A stretch of 64,000 nucleotides of DNA from contig NC_088202.1 in assembly GCF_037126465.1 (NCBI RefSeq), positions 79,340,160-79,404,159 of the forward strand. Reading direction: 5' to 3'. The notes beneath the pieces are model-generated. The model did no database searches and had not been told where the DNA came from. It saw only the letters and a program-made list of their open reading frames with translations. Shown in pieces: positions 18,569 to 31,338 of the stretch (the first letter of the stretch is position 1; each line of letters opens with the position of its first letter). The translations under genes were made by a program, and so were the position numbers. The stretch is from Ornithodoros turicata (Eukaryota > Arthropoda > Arachnida > Ixodida > Argasidae).

Positions 18569-21504
18569 CTATACAGCATTCTACATCATGTAATCTAACA
18601 GTTGTTCACGTTTGGATATTTTAACCATGGAATTTACCTTGCATGCACCATACCATGTCCAAACACGAACAACTGCTAGAGAGCAGCATGTACTGTTTCC
18701 GTATAGCACTTATGGCTCGCGTCCTGTGATCGGAAACAGTGGTGTCTTTTTTCTGCTACAACCAGTAAACTACAGTAAAGATTTAGAAATGCTGTGTCAT
18801 ACCATAAAGCACTATGGGAAATGGCAGTTTGAAAAAATGGAGAAGACTGGCATTAGAATGGGGGATATGCTCTACGGTGAAATTTTTTACAGTGTGTGCT
18901 GTACCACGTAATGCACTGCAGGCCTACCACAGTATGGTAACGCTCTGAATACTGATTTGCTCAAAAAAGGAATGTGTGTGTTTCTTGTACTAACTTCCCC
19001 TTATGCAAGGTTTTAGAAAAATGTTTTCAGCTAATGGGGAGGGAGAGGACATCATTCTGGAGTCTCGTTGACCTACAATGTGTCGTGTGTGAAGGTCATT
19101 TTGAAGAGTGTAGGTGGTACAAGACTGTGTTCCCACATTCTTGGCAGTGTTGACTAATAACCATAATAAAGTAGAGGGTACATTTGTTGCTTCATATATT
19201 TGTGTCATGGCAAAGTATGTAGAGATACATCTGTCGCAACATGCAGGTGACAAAAATGCTTTTTATGCCTAAACTATGACAAATAGTTGTCTGTTCAGTA
19301 CCACTAATCATGTGCCGGCCTCCATGATATGTCTGTGACATTCCAAAGTGATTAACATGTCCCATAGATGTGTGCAATGCTGAAGATGACTGTGTACCTT
19401 CTATGGATTCTTGACTCAAGAAAAGTACTGTGTGATTTGCTAACAGCGCCTGGCTGTACCTTCACAATTTTACATAAAAATATGTAAAGTTTGACGAAGG
19501 AAACATCATGAAGGTCCATGGTGAAAAACCCTGAGACGAGGGATAGGAAGGGACATACACAATGTCTCAACATAGCGTGTTTATGTCCCTTCGTGTATCT
19601 CCTCTTCAGGTCTCGCCATCATGGACGCTATCACCAGCTCGCTTGCTGTTGAACCGTTCTTTCAACGATAAGGGTCACTTTCATGGACTGGATGGCAGCC
19701 AACATGCTGTCAATAAAAAGAATAATGGAAGGAGCTCAATATGATCCTTAGGCTGTGTGTGGTCATTGCTTTCTGGCAAATGGTGACTTAGAATTTCAGG
19801 ACAATGCCTGCAGTGGTAGTATTCTTGTGTTCTCACCCTTGACGACCATTGTGTGTCATCGGTCACCTGTAATCTGCTAATATGCACATAGCTAAAACAA
19901 AGTATATTTGTATTTCTTTGAATACAGTTGGTACAGCACATTGTGTTTTACATGTTCTTTGGAAAATATAAATAAAAAATTATCTACTCTGCAAGTCTCC
20001 TGTCAGTTCTACAGAGCAGCTTCGAATTTCACTAGAAGCCACGTGTGAAACCTTGACCAAACTAGTGTTGAAGGTCCGTATAGGTCATAGATAGATACTA
20101 TTATTATTATTAGATCATAGGTCAGGCTTAGGTCCTGGTTGGTAGCAACGCATTTGAATCTTATTAAAAATTGGTGCAGGAGGTGACCAACATAACTAAA
20201 TACACCAACTGACTCTCACAAATTTTGTGGTGTGGTGTGGTGTGGTACTTTTGAAACAACATTAATACGCTGCAGTGGTCTTTTCTCCTTTGTTCCTTTT
20301 AACCTAGAAATATTAGGTCTTCGGCATCACCAGCCTTATAGTTGCTGAGCATGCAGTTATTTACGTTGAGCACTGCAGTTTCATATTTGTTTCTCTGGAC
20401 AAGCAAGCCTGCTTCCCCATTTTGATAAGAGTCTTTCAGCTTTGACAGGGCATTTGTGGACAAGGAAAACATTTGGACTATTGTGTATTTTGCTATGAAG
20501 TGCACCGTACAAGGCAGAGGACACCATCAACCATTTCCACCAAGGTTATTACATTTGTGATAAAGTACACATACCTTTTGTCACTGACTAATTTGGTGGC
20601 AAAGTTACTTGAGTGGCAGTTGTGCAATTTTAAGCACATGTTTAAAAAAATAGGAAATGGGAAGTGCTGACTGGTTGAACATGTGGAGTACCCAATATAA
20701 TAATTGGGGGTTTACGTCGCGAGACAACTGAGTGTGGAATACACAGCACAGTGTAATGTTCCTTATGCTGGCAATGTTAGCATGGTTCAAGAAGTGGGAA
20801 ATGTTGCACTACCCTTAATAACATCTGTTGGGCCCAGCAAACACGATACACATACCCTGATCTGAAGACACTATGCCTAACTCAAAAGCAATATGAGATC
20901 GACCCGTACGTGTTTATTTGCGAAACTATTATGAATGAAATATGGCCTGTGTAGTATAGAACAATGCGCACACTCAAGTAAACATGCAAAAAATACGTAT
21001 AAGGGCTCTCGATCTACATGCCGCGATGCGCTCTACGAGATAAACAACACACTACAAAACTACATCCAACACTTTTTGTGCGGGGCAACTCTAATGAGCA
21101 CTTTCATATAACCGAGGAATGGTTCAACGAATGCAGTTCGAGTGGTCACGATACATTCCTACGTCGTTCATTGCAGTCGCGATATGATGCTGCACAATAT
21201 ATGTATCTCGTGTAACAAGCCTGGCAATCGCACGATGTGCATGGGCAGAAATACGGCCTTCTTTCTTTGAAGACCAGTCCCCTGTCCAGGTATATGCTCA
21301 AACGATCACCAATTCTCACGTTGTTGCTCAATCGCTCCCATTCCTGCACTTGTAGTAAAAGCAGCAAACGGGTTGACGTGAATGGCAGCTGAACGGTTGA
21401 ACTGCGAAGTTCTCGAGCACATAATCACAATTTCACGCCGAAAACGATGTTGAGGTGAGTTCACGGTTGTTGTTTCCATCGTTCAATAGTTCTCGGGATT
21501 ACCT
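18569..21504. other. Unassigned stretch
   Basis: No protein domain was found. A short inverted pair GAAGGGACATACAC / GTGTTTATGTCCCTTC lies at 19545-19592, a TGTGG repeat at 20227-20247 and a TTATTA run at 20100-20112. The frame 18612-18911 has no motif. Confidence 0.4.
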
Positions 21505-21566
21505 CTTCTTCTTCTTTGTATGAGATGAGAGTGGTCTTCTTCTTCTTTGTATGAGATGAGAGTGGT
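21505..21566. repeat. Two exact 31-bp tandem copies
   Basis: The unit beginning CTTCTTCTTCTTTGTATGAG occurs at 21505-21535 and 21536-21566 without a difference, indicating a recent local duplication. Confidence 0.9.
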
Positions 21567-24500
21567 CGGCCAAATGTTTTGGCCTGCTACTCGGACGAAA
21601 CGATCATCGTAGCCGGCGGCCATAACTGGATTTCCTCGCAAACGGGAGAAGACGCCAGGGAAGTCAGAGAAAGCCTCAGCTTTCATCCAATCAGACGCAC
21701 GATTCTCTATCTACGTAGATGGAGCAGGTTTATCCCATCTACGTCACAAAAATGGCTGCGCCCATGGCTTGTTTTGGTTTCTTTGATGAATTAATTTTCG
21801 TAATAGGAAGACAAAATTGAGAAACGAAGGTGCGTTTCAGGGGCAGTTGGATGTGCTCGTTCTGAATATCACAACCGTTTCAACACATCGGGAAATCGGC
21901 GTAGCTGACCTTTAACGTAATCTTTCGAGTTGCACCGCCGGTATATAACGACACGAGCGCCTGCCTTCTACAATACCGCATCCTATGTAACTCTGTCCGC
22001 GTCACAAATGGCACGCAACCTAACCTTCCAGTCTTATTTTCCCTTCCTCTTCGCATTTCCTTTCATTCGTTCTTGCTTTGTGTCTGTCTCTATTTATTTA
22101 TTTCCCCTTTGTTTCATCTTCTTCGTTGATGATCATGCAGAACAGAATTTCGTGGCCGACGACCTTGTTCCGCCGATGCTGTTAGGTTGTTTTGCCCTGG
22201 TCGAACATTAGAGGCCGGGTATTGCTGCATCGATCATGAGAAAATTCGCCATGTTTGACAGCGCAATCCCTCGCCCTGGTTAGAACTTGTTGCCAGGCAG
22301 CAGGCAGAAGCGAGCGGATAGTTTCGTGCGCGCCGTATAAAAAGAAGCGGCATTAAAATTTCAAATGCTCCGAATAATCTTCTGTGGGCTACTGATTGTC
22401 ATGAATCTGGTATAGTAGGATAACCGAGTGCGAAATGGAGCAAAACGGCTGTTGCGTATTTCCTTAGGCAAAGGCTGATTCTTGTTCTTGACCTCTGGGC
22501 CGGTGGCTGTGCCCACTGAGTTGGATGCTTGTGTGCTCTGCCTATCGTGAGATTTGCGGTTGTTGTGTCCGAGGCGACGGTGGCCTTTCAGAGCGTTTCG
22601 ATTGGAGACGTGAGTGAAGATGCCCTCATGCGGGGATGACTGACTGGGTGTAGTTCCGGTGCGTTTGGGGATGCTCGTCGTTGGGGGTTGTCGGAACAGG
22701 GCTTGCCTTGCTGTTCCTCTACAGTACTGCTTTTCCGCGTCTTTGGTCGGAACGTCGCTATATAGAGAGTCTCAATCCGTACGCAGCTGCTTCGAATCCA
22801 CGTTTTCTGTCATCACGTGCAGTTCCACAGTTCGTGCACATCATCTCATCTTGGTTTGTCGAGCACTTGAAGGTTGTGTTAGCTGTGATTCCCAGCAAAC
22901 TTCGCCCACTCTCTCTCTCTCTCTCTCACGGCTGAAGCGCACGCACATTCCTGGGTTTATTAGAGAAGTGCTTACCAGGGATTTCACGGCCCTACGTACG
23001 CACTCTCCAGTAGAAGGAAGTGGAGAGTGTGGTTGAAACTATTTCTGCCAACATAGACATGCATAGAGCCACTTTCCGCTTAGGTTAGATAAGTCAGCTA
23101 CGAACGCTTCACAGCTCTTGGAAAAACTCTCAAATATCTCTAGCGTCTTCATTTTATCTGGACCGCTGTTTTAACATTTATATAAAGTACGGGTAAATAT
23201 GAGTTGATTTGAGTTTCTTTCTGTGGAAGGGCTAGCGGAATGCTGATGTGGCTTGACAGAGGCTCCTCTCCCAACCCAACTTACATTGTCAATACATTAG
23301 AATATGAAGCAAATGGGCGCATATTTTGTCGACCACCACACGAGATCCAATTATGTCGCTTCCTAAAGTCAACTGAATCCATCGGTTAAAAAGCTCACAC
23401 AACTCGGTGTTATCCTTTTGAAACGAGATCTCCCATCTGTGGAAGAAGAAAAAAATTCAGCTTCCCTCAAAGGACGCGCATCGCAGTGATCCTGGGTAGA
23501 TTGTACGCCATTGAAAAGAGCCTCCTTTTCAGCCGTAGGAGGAGCTTCTACATTACTATCGGACGCTCACTGAAAGTGATTTATGAGCATTCCTAGTGTG
23601 CAATAAAGATTCTTGGAGGCAACTACAGGATGGAGTGCAGTTACGGTCGTTATCCTCTTTTAAACTGCTTCGCATTCCAATTCAGTCACGCAACATAAAC
23701 GCGGCATCGTTGTTGTTAACGCGTGTTTGATAGCATGCACCATCTGAGGCTATCCTACGAGTCGAAATAAGCAAGGCTTGCCGGGAATGCTGATAGTGTT
23801 TTATACTCCTGACGCACGGGCACGTTTGATTCCATTCCGTTAAGGGTCCTTTACAGCTGCAAAGGACACCTTCGCACACGACAAGAGCGAACTCCTTGAT
23901 TCTTGACATTCGCACATTGATCACATAAGATAAACAGTAAGGAACTCTGGTAGGTAACAGGAACAGTAAATATAACAATATGACCAATTAATTCAAAATA
24001 CCTAGTGCAACTACAATATCTGCACGCAGACTTCGAGTACTTGAAAAATGAAAACACGGTCTAGCCTTCGTACGAGATAATTGTCGTCGTATCGCCCTGC
24101 GTTCGAGGCTACGCCATACGCCTTTACAGATGAAAAGGAGTTGGACGATCTCAGCTTCCCAAAAGGACCGCTTCGTAAAAGGAGATTCTCCTTTGCCGTG
24201 TGTCACGTCAAGCAATGCCTTTCCGTTAGGTGTCCCTCTGTGTAAAGGAGCTCAAACGCGCGTGCTCCTGTGTGTCAGGGGTATTACGCGCGCGCTTATA
24301 GAGGGTGAATTTAGTAAACATTACACATTTCACTCACGTCGTAAAAATGCAGAGTGAAGTCTAACTCAGCTCAAACTTCGTAGACTGGTGTCCATTTGTC
24401 CGAAGTTTTATTGCATTTCTTCTTTCATTTCTTAAGTGTTATTGTCCTCTAGAAACAAAACTAATAATGAAGCAAATTTTAACCCTATGTATTTTGAACA

Positions 24501-25990
24501 GCTGATTTCACTGACAAGTTATTTTCTTGCATCTGCCTTACCTTCACATCACAGCACTCAGGTCGCCCTACGTACAACAGTGCGACATGCTCACGTTATG
24601 CAGTTATTTTCTTCATCTGTGCGTTGCGCCACCTGTGTGCGGTGATATGAAACTGAAGCAAACACCGAAAAGGAAAATGTTGGCATTTAAGTGAGATACA
24701 CTGGTCAAAATGCCTGGGGTGGTGAGTATTGTTTCTACAGGACGATAACGTAAGAAAAGAAAAAAAAGTCAGTAAAGCTTCATACAAATGGTTATTAATC
24801 TGCATAGTTTGAGGGGAGAACAGTTCCATATTGTAGTATACTGACCTATTGTACATGATCGAAAGATGTAGTAATGCTAATTCATGCTAAGCTCACCCTG
24901 TAGTTGCCCTTATCCGGCGGAAAAGAAGGACTCTGATATACGTATTGCGATTTTCTGGAGGTTGGGGCCACCAATTCTGGAAGCATCCGAAATAGCCCGT
25001 CCACACACTCTCCCATAAAGGGTTTCCTTCCAGAAAGAAAAGACCACTTCTCCGGGCCGGCCTCTAGAGAATACCTCATGTTATCAGGACGTAGGGATTT
25101 TGTTTTTATAGCCGTGCAACGCGTGTGCGGTGGACTGTAGTGTTTACGCCATGATTTTTTCTCCACAATTGTCTTGTCTTTCTCAGTTTCGCTTGCCCTT
25201 CCACTTTTGATCTCAGTTTCGCATTCAATCTCGATTTGTCGTCGTGTAGCTGATCAAGAAGCATCTCGCACCATCACAAAATGATATACTCACCCCCCGA
25301 ATACCGGACGTCGTCAGCAGAGATAGGAAATGGGCTTACCTAAAAAAAGAGACAAAGAGACATAGCTGTTATAAGAGAAACTTATCCGGTTGAAGACCAT
25401 TTTCTGCGGCGTATATGGCAAAATGGAAAGCACTTTATGCATTTCTGAGCGATCGAGTCGCCACAATTGCCCTGCTTCCGCGCTTTATGCTGCATTGGTA
25501 AGAACATGTAGCTGGATGGCTAGCGAGGGAAGCGTATTGCGTTGTTTATGGTTCCTCGCTGCTGCAACCACTATGTACTACCGTTATTTTAGCCCATTGA
25601 GGCATTGATGGGAAGTTCACTTTTATTGGCGGGCTGAAGACTACACAATGATGAATATTGTCAATCAGTGGTAGAGCTATCAAAACGCCTATCCCCTTGA
25701 AGGTAACGCAGAGCAGCAAGCAGACAGTTTACCTTGGTGGCGTATATAGTTGAACAGTTCGTTCCTTGTTAAATCCAGTGCAACAAGTTATGCACATGGC
25801 AAAACACTCATTTCATTTTCAATTCAGTTTCAATTTTCAACGGAACATTTTCAATTTAGTAAAATTGCGGTTAAATGGCTCGTGGCAACGTCTGGTGGGA
25901 AATAATCAAAATTTGTCAAACAACACTGACCCATGTTATCGGCTGATTTGCTGCCCTTGATGGCTACGTAGCCGACACGTAGCCAACATT
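21567..25990. other. Unassigned stretch
   Basis: There is a CT microsatellite at 22911-22928. A segment near 24894 (CACCCTGTAGTTGC) matches the interior of the 31015 MITE. I see no other element or gene. The frames at 21930-22211 and 22659-23036 have no motif. Confidence 0.4.
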
Positions 25991-26034
25991 TTCGCTTTAG
26001 ATCAAGTTTTCTTTTTTTTTTGTTACATTCGTGT

Positions 26035-26166
26035 TAGTGCCGCGAAGCAACTGTGGCTATGAGCGACGTACAGATGAGGACAGGTGGAGAGAGGACAGCA
26101 GGAAGGAGTGGGGTGACGGGGGTTAGTGTGCGTCCTGGGCCGACTTCAGGGGGAACTGCGCCGACA
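26035..26166 (-). mobile_element. 5'-truncated SINE with target site duplication
   Basis: The body and tail of the shared SINE are in minus orientation (tail complement GTGCCGCGAAGCAACTGTGG at 26037, body GCGTCCTGGGCCGACTTCAG). The T run at 26011-26021 is the poly-A tail on the other strand. TTCGCTTTAGATCAAGT (25991-26007) and TTCGCTTTAAATCAAGT (26167-26183) are 16/17 identical and form the target duplication. The tRNA head is missing. Confidence 0.85.
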
Positions 26167-26183
26167 TTCGCTTTAAATCAAGT

Positions 26184-27999
26184 GTTATGCACACGCAATG
26201 TAGTTTTGCCACCGTACTTGACGAGAATTGCAAAGTTGGTAGCAACGACACAGAGTTGTACGCAAGTTTCACTTTTATTTGATTTTTTTTTTTAAGCTGT
26301 GCGTTCAACTGGACGAAAATTACGAGGTGATGGAGCGTATGGATCTTGTCAGAATGCTTCGTTTGTGCAACAATTAGGATGAATCTGCCATGAGCGGTAT
26401 TACGCTACAAAGCCACTTTGTGGAACAATGATGACGCCGGAATAGGTTGACGAAAGACACCCCCATGACCGACCTGGACTTACATAGTAACGGCGGTAAA
26501 AGAACGTGCCACTTGGCGGTCGGCTAGAATGGTGCGAGACCACCCTTATGCGTCGCCATGCCGCGTAACGTTACAACTACTTCGTCCTGGTCGGTGGTCG
26601 CCGCAACGTGGGTGATTGTGGCTGACTACTCCAAATCGTAAAAAATTGAAAATATAAATTAGAGGAAAGGAAATAGAAGCAAGAGCAGAAGAAGCAATGG
26701 TTGCCTTAAAATGCACGCGGATTGGAACTTCACTTGAACTATAAACACAGCGGAATCAGCGCCATGGGAGCTTTTGGCCTGTGACTCATCGCTAGAATCC
26801 CCAGGCGCGCATTGAAGCTGAACCTTGCGTACCTTATTGACAGTAGCGTCGTGGGCAAATGCGATGTCGCGCGCTATATGGGAAAGCGTCTTGCGGCACA
26901 CACCGATTGGGTCCATCGTTGCAAGCGGAGAGCGCTCCCATAAACGGACAAAATGTACCTCAGGGGATATTCTTTCTCCCCCTCGGAAAAGGAGTGAAAA
27001 ATGAAAAACTAATAAAAGGAAACTAATTTACATATCTCATAGAATACAGTGAACTCAAAATGAGACGCATGTAGCGACAACTCAATACCGAAAAGACGCA
27101 CCTTAGTCTAGAGCCAGGACGTCGTCCCAAGCATCCATATCCCGCTCATTATCATTTACCATCGTCATTTTAAACTTCGCGTAAGCCCTGCCGGCACCTA
27201 CCAACGTCAGCCCTGACGCTCACAACTTCGGCATGCGAGTACAATACTACCACTACCACCCCCAGCAACTGTGCGGAACGCGACGTGGAAGACCACATAG
27301 CCGTATTGAGCACCCCGGTAGAAAATCATGTGCGAAACCTTTAAGGAACACACAACAGTTACTCGTATCGGTACTGTATCGCTACGGTATTACTGTATCG
27401 TTCACCTTAATCCAGATCTGACAAGCTGCAATAAACAGCCGCTATGAAGATATTATGCGTCGTAATGTGGATATGTCTCATCGTTGAACTGAATTCGTGT
27501 GTTGTTGAGCATAGCTGTGCCGTAAAGGAGACCATGGTGTACTTTTTCTTTTCTTTTTTTTTTTTTTTTCTACGTCTGCTGAATGCAATGACTCGAGTCA
27601 ACTCCCTGCTGACAACAAACTGGCATCTTACCGCTTCGGAACACGGTAACAGAAAGACAGACGAAACGGCAAACTAATCATGATAAGCTATGGAAGCAAC
27701 GTTCGCATGATGCTCCTGGCGACAAGCTAATTGCATTATGCCTTCGTGCGATCGCAGGCAGCACCGCTCCAGCCTTTCTCCTTGACTGACCATTGCAGGA
27801 GTAAACCAATATGCGCGCAATGGTGCACAACAGGTCGACCTGCGCATGGGCATTGCTTGTGATGGCTGAGTATCTTTATGACTGCGCACACTACTGCGGT
27901 AGTTTCCTACCACGCCAATAATGTGTTTCATGTATGCGTCCAGTTAGGCGTGTTAAGCATCACGTTACTTCGGGATTGTTCTGTTACGGAATATGCGGG
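26184..27999. other. Unassigned stretch
   Basis: Only simple features are seen: T runs at 26281-26293 and 27551-27570. The minus-strand frame 26659-26916 is lysine/valine-rich at one end and leucine-only at the other, and has no domain. Confidence 0.4.
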
Positions 28000-29010
28000 G
28001 CTTTTTTTTCTTCCTTCATAGAATTTTTATGATAAACTCACCTATATATGTACTAAAGTGCAATATCACCTATAATCACCTATATATGGTTTTCACAGGT
28101 GGGTTATATGACCAAGCCGGCATCCTGTCGGAAAGCGTATGTAACTATATACTGGACGACTAATTGCCTAAAATTTATTAATTCACTTTTTAGTGTGTCC
28201 TTTTCAGAGAAATGCGACACAGCAGAATTGGAACCAGTCATTATTTACGTGCACGCTCGTTTTAAATATCCTGAAACGAGCACGTACTTTGATATATACA
28301 TCGCTAAATTTTCCTATGCAAATGAGGCGAAGCCGAAACCATGCACTGTCTTCTCGAGCGCAAAAGGTGATGGTAATGGTGATGTGATAAAGAAAAGGGG
28401 ATGCGAGCGACGAAAGGAGCGAAAGGAGCGACGGGCACTCGCGTCGGAGGGCCAGGTGTTTTGTAGCGACGGAGCTGATTGGAGCAGAAGCTCATTTGAT
28501 GGCCAGGGAATCTCTGGATACGAGAAAACTGATGTTCTGAGGTCCTACAGCTGGCTAACCTTTTCAGTGACTTCCATCTTTCATCAAAGAATCTGTGGAT
28601 TCCTGCTCCTCTAGTAACGAGCGGCCTGTCTGCAGACCGTTTACCATTACCGTTTTCCGGCCCAGATAAGCAGGAGGCCATGTCGTTTCTGCGCTCGAGA
28701 AGTGCGTAGTTCTCGTTTCGGCTCATCTGCATTTCAAAATTTTATATCTCAAAGAACGTGCTCGTTTCAAGGGTTATTGAAAAGAGGCTGGATTCGAATA
28801 ATGACTGCCTCCAATTCTGCGGCCTCGCATCTTCCCTAAAACGTCTCATTAAAAAGTTAATTAATGCATTTTAGGTAATTAGTCGTCCAGTAATTAAAAG
28901 CTCTTTCCCATGGGATGTCTTCCTGGCCGGATAACCCTCCTGCAAAAATGACATCAGTGCTGATCTCACAGCTTCCTAAAAAAATGTGTAGAGGATTAAT
29001 GATGACGCAA
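28000..29010. mobile_element. One-kilobase palindromic (foldback) element
   Basis: The left arm (about 28000-28370) and right arm (about 28690-29010) are diverged inverted copies. Matching pairs include CTGGACGACTAATTGCCTAAA (28153) against the complement near 28865-28890, and GAAACGAGCACGTACTTTGA (28273) against the complement near 28752-28772. The same arm sequence recurs at 15277 and 31110. The centre holds a LINE tail. No transposase is present. Confidence 0.7.
28365..28420 (-). repeat. LINE tail fragment in the palindrome centre
   Basis: GGTGATGGTAATGGTGATGTGATAAAGAAAAGG matches the LINE 3' terminus at 9116 and 42650. Only the last few dozen bases of the LINE are present. Confidence 0.5.
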
Positions 29011-29388
29011 TTTTACTTTTTCTACCTTGTACAACATTCAGCGGTTACCTTTCTGTGGCATTGAAGACAACAGTTTTAGAGTACTTTCTGGAGCTTTAGT
29101 ACGTATACAGGTTTACACTCAGCCATAGCCATGGAATTTGTAGCGGAACGTCCATCAACATGGCGGGTCGTCATCTCGTGCCCGCGCGATCGTTACAGTT
29201 CAATGGGACTCAAGCCGCCGAACTGTGTTCATCGAACTACCAAACTGTCCTTTGTTTGTGTCCCGACGTTTGGGAACCTGCACGTTTTAGAACACCACAC
29301 GGAACCTCGTCTCATTCTGAGCACCATCACGGAATACATATCGGGGACCAGCAAAAATGCCCAGGGCCTCGAGCCACTGCTTCCCCGT

Positions 29389-30330
29389 CTCTGGCAGCCG
29401 TCGCTGTCAAACTTTCCCGATTCTTCGACCGCAATCCGGCCGCGGGGTTCATCCAGGCAGACCGGCATCCAGGCAACACTTCGCAGCTGCTCGGTGCAGC
29501 ACAGATGCATTAGTTGCTCGATGACTATTCTGCTTCAATGGTTGACGCTTTCCTGCGCGAATTGTTTTTACAACGGCTACCACAGAATGAACAGATGGCT
29601 ATAGAGACCGGTAATCTAATGTGACGCTTGACTATTTGGCTGCCCTTGCCGACGCAGTTGTCGAAGTCGCAAGTTCAATAATATCTGCGATCATGTTGCG
29701 GCGCCACCTACCTCTGCACTTGAGGACCAGCATTCATCTGTTACGACGTCCCTGATAAATACCCCTCCTTCAATCGACCAACTTTGCAGCGAGGTCGGAT
29801 ACCACGCCGATCTTATTGCCGCATCTCACGCATCGTTATTACGCAGCGGCATATACCACGACAGCATCGTTATAATGGCAGCCCTCGGTGTACCCAGTCT
29901 CCTAACAACACGAACAACCGGGACCGTAGCCCAGCGATAATCCGCTGTGGTACCAGAGAAGATTTTGCGCCGTTGCGAATCGCGCCAATTTTCGCTGAGC
30001 AACGTAGTCCACCACATCGAAAGCGAAGGTACTCCGTATTTGTACAAGCACGTAGAGGCTTTTTGTTTTTTGTTTTGCTTCTTCTTCTTCGGAGAAGCCA
30101 GAGGTCGCCCGTTAGGAATTCAATCACGCGCTCTTCATGGGTATTATTCACCCAAAGAAGACGCGTGATTGGCCCCACTGCGTGGATTATCGAGCACAAA
30201 CCCGAATTACGACAACGGCAAGCCCTATCACCACCACCACCACCACCCGAATTACGATCCCCGGTCAATAGCCTATTCCACGCGTTCTCGACTGCATCGC
30301 TTTCCTTAGAGAAGCTGGAACCGAGAAGAA
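29389..30330 (+). pseudogene. Decayed Ty3/gypsy element: gag fused by deletion to an RT fragment
   Basis: Plus-strand pieces in changing frames match a gypsy gag: KLSRFFDRNPAAGFIQA (29409), then DAFLRELFLQRLPQNEQM (about 29545-29600), SIDQLCSEVGYHADL (about 29773-29817) and a YHRRFG segment (about 29950-29967) that normally sits near the end of this gag type. After about 30110, EFNHALFMGIIHP and CVDYRAQTRI are the front of an RT domain, and PIPRV and FLREAGTE continue it. The protease and linker are deleted, and many stops and shifts are present, so it is non-functional. A LINE-tail insertion splits the RT part. Confidence 0.7.
30213..30245 (+). repeat. 33-bp retroposed LINE tail with 12-bp target duplication
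   Basis: CAACGGCAAGCCC plus CAC repeats is inserted into the gypsy RT remnant. CCCGAATTACGA occurs exactly on both sides (30201-30212 and 30246-30257). The inserted sequence equals the 3' end of the LINE at 57190-57240, so it is an almost completely 5'-truncated retrotransposition event. Confidence 0.8.
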
Positions 30331-30337
30331 CACACCA

Positions 30338-30616
30338 GCTCCCGTACCATAGTGGTCAGGATGACTGCTTTTCACGCCGAGGCTGGGAGGTGACGCGGGT
30401 TTGAATCCCCGTACCGGCTGTGCTGTTTGGGGCTTTCCCTGCGTTTTCATGCAGACTTTCCAGACGAATGTCGGCACAGTGCCCCTTGAAGTCGGCCCAG
30501 GACGCATATTAACCCCCCCCCCTCCTTCCTGCTGTCCTCTCTCCATGTGTCCACGTCTATACGCCGCTCATAGCCACAGTTGCTTCGCGTCGCTAACATG
30601 CAATTTAAAAAAAAAA
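30338..30616 (+). mobile_element. Full-length tRNA-derived SINE
   Basis: The tRNA-like head has an A-box-like TAGTGGTCAGG (30350) and a B box GGTTTGAATCC (30398-30408). It is followed by the body GAAGTCGGCCCAGGACGCAT and a C run. The tail CAGTTGCTTCGCGTCGCTAACA ends in an A run at 30606-30616. This is the most complete copy in the window and the reference for the others. Confidence 0.85.
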
Positions 30617-31014
30617 CTGAGAACATAAAAGAAACTTTAGCCAATACCACTTTCCCTGTCCATCTGCAAGCAGGGGCGCCAACCTGCCTAATCGCATAAT
30701 GGTAATAGCCGTCGGAACTGTTATACAGCAGCGTCTGTCCGATCGCTCGTAAGATTGCAAACGGATCGGATTCTTCTCCCTCAAGTTAGGTTCTTCTTCA
30801 GCAGAAAGACGCTGTAGTACGTTCGACCAGGAACAGGTCACAATTTACGGGAGCACTTCAGACACTTCGATCAAGGAGGTCGATTTACTGACTTCACGCA
30901 CCATTTGCCGTTCGTTTATGTAGTTCAGTCTTCAGGGGCCAACTACACTAAACAAGAGCAGCCCCCTCTGGCTTTTTCTCATACATACGCCGCCCTTCTG
31001 GCCTGGCCGACATA
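30617..31014. other. Unassigned stretch
   Basis: It may contain more of the decayed gypsy element, but I could not recognise RT or RNase H motifs. Confidence 0.3.
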
Positions 31015-31338
31015 CAGGGTGTTTCTTCTTCTTTTTTAGCCGTTACAGAGTTTTTATAGAGAAGCTATGAAGGGAGCATACATGTTAGTTTTGCAGTTGA
31101 GTTATACGACCAGCCGGAGATCCTCTGGAAGAAAGTATGTAGCTACAAGATGACTAATTACCTGAAAATCCCCTAATTAAAAAGTTAATTAATGAATTTT
31201 AGGTAACTAGTCACCCTGTAGTTGCACACTTCCTTCGAGAGGACGTCCGCCTGCCTGTAGAACTCAACTGCATAAACGACGTCTATGCTACTCTCATAGC
31301 TTTTTATAAAATTTCTGTAAAGGCTTAAAACAAGCCTG
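31015..31338. repeat. Palindromic mariner-type MITE with TA flanks
   Basis: The element begins CAGGGTGTTTCTTC and ends AAACAAGCCTG, flanked by TA (31013-31014, 31339-31340). The two halves are inverted copies around about 31175-31200. The arms match the 28000-29010 element over the GACTAATTACCT segment. Confidence 0.75.

Noticed and set aside
21505..21566. CRISPR-like direct repeats
   Set aside because: Only two adjacent copies with no spacer, in a eukaryotic context.
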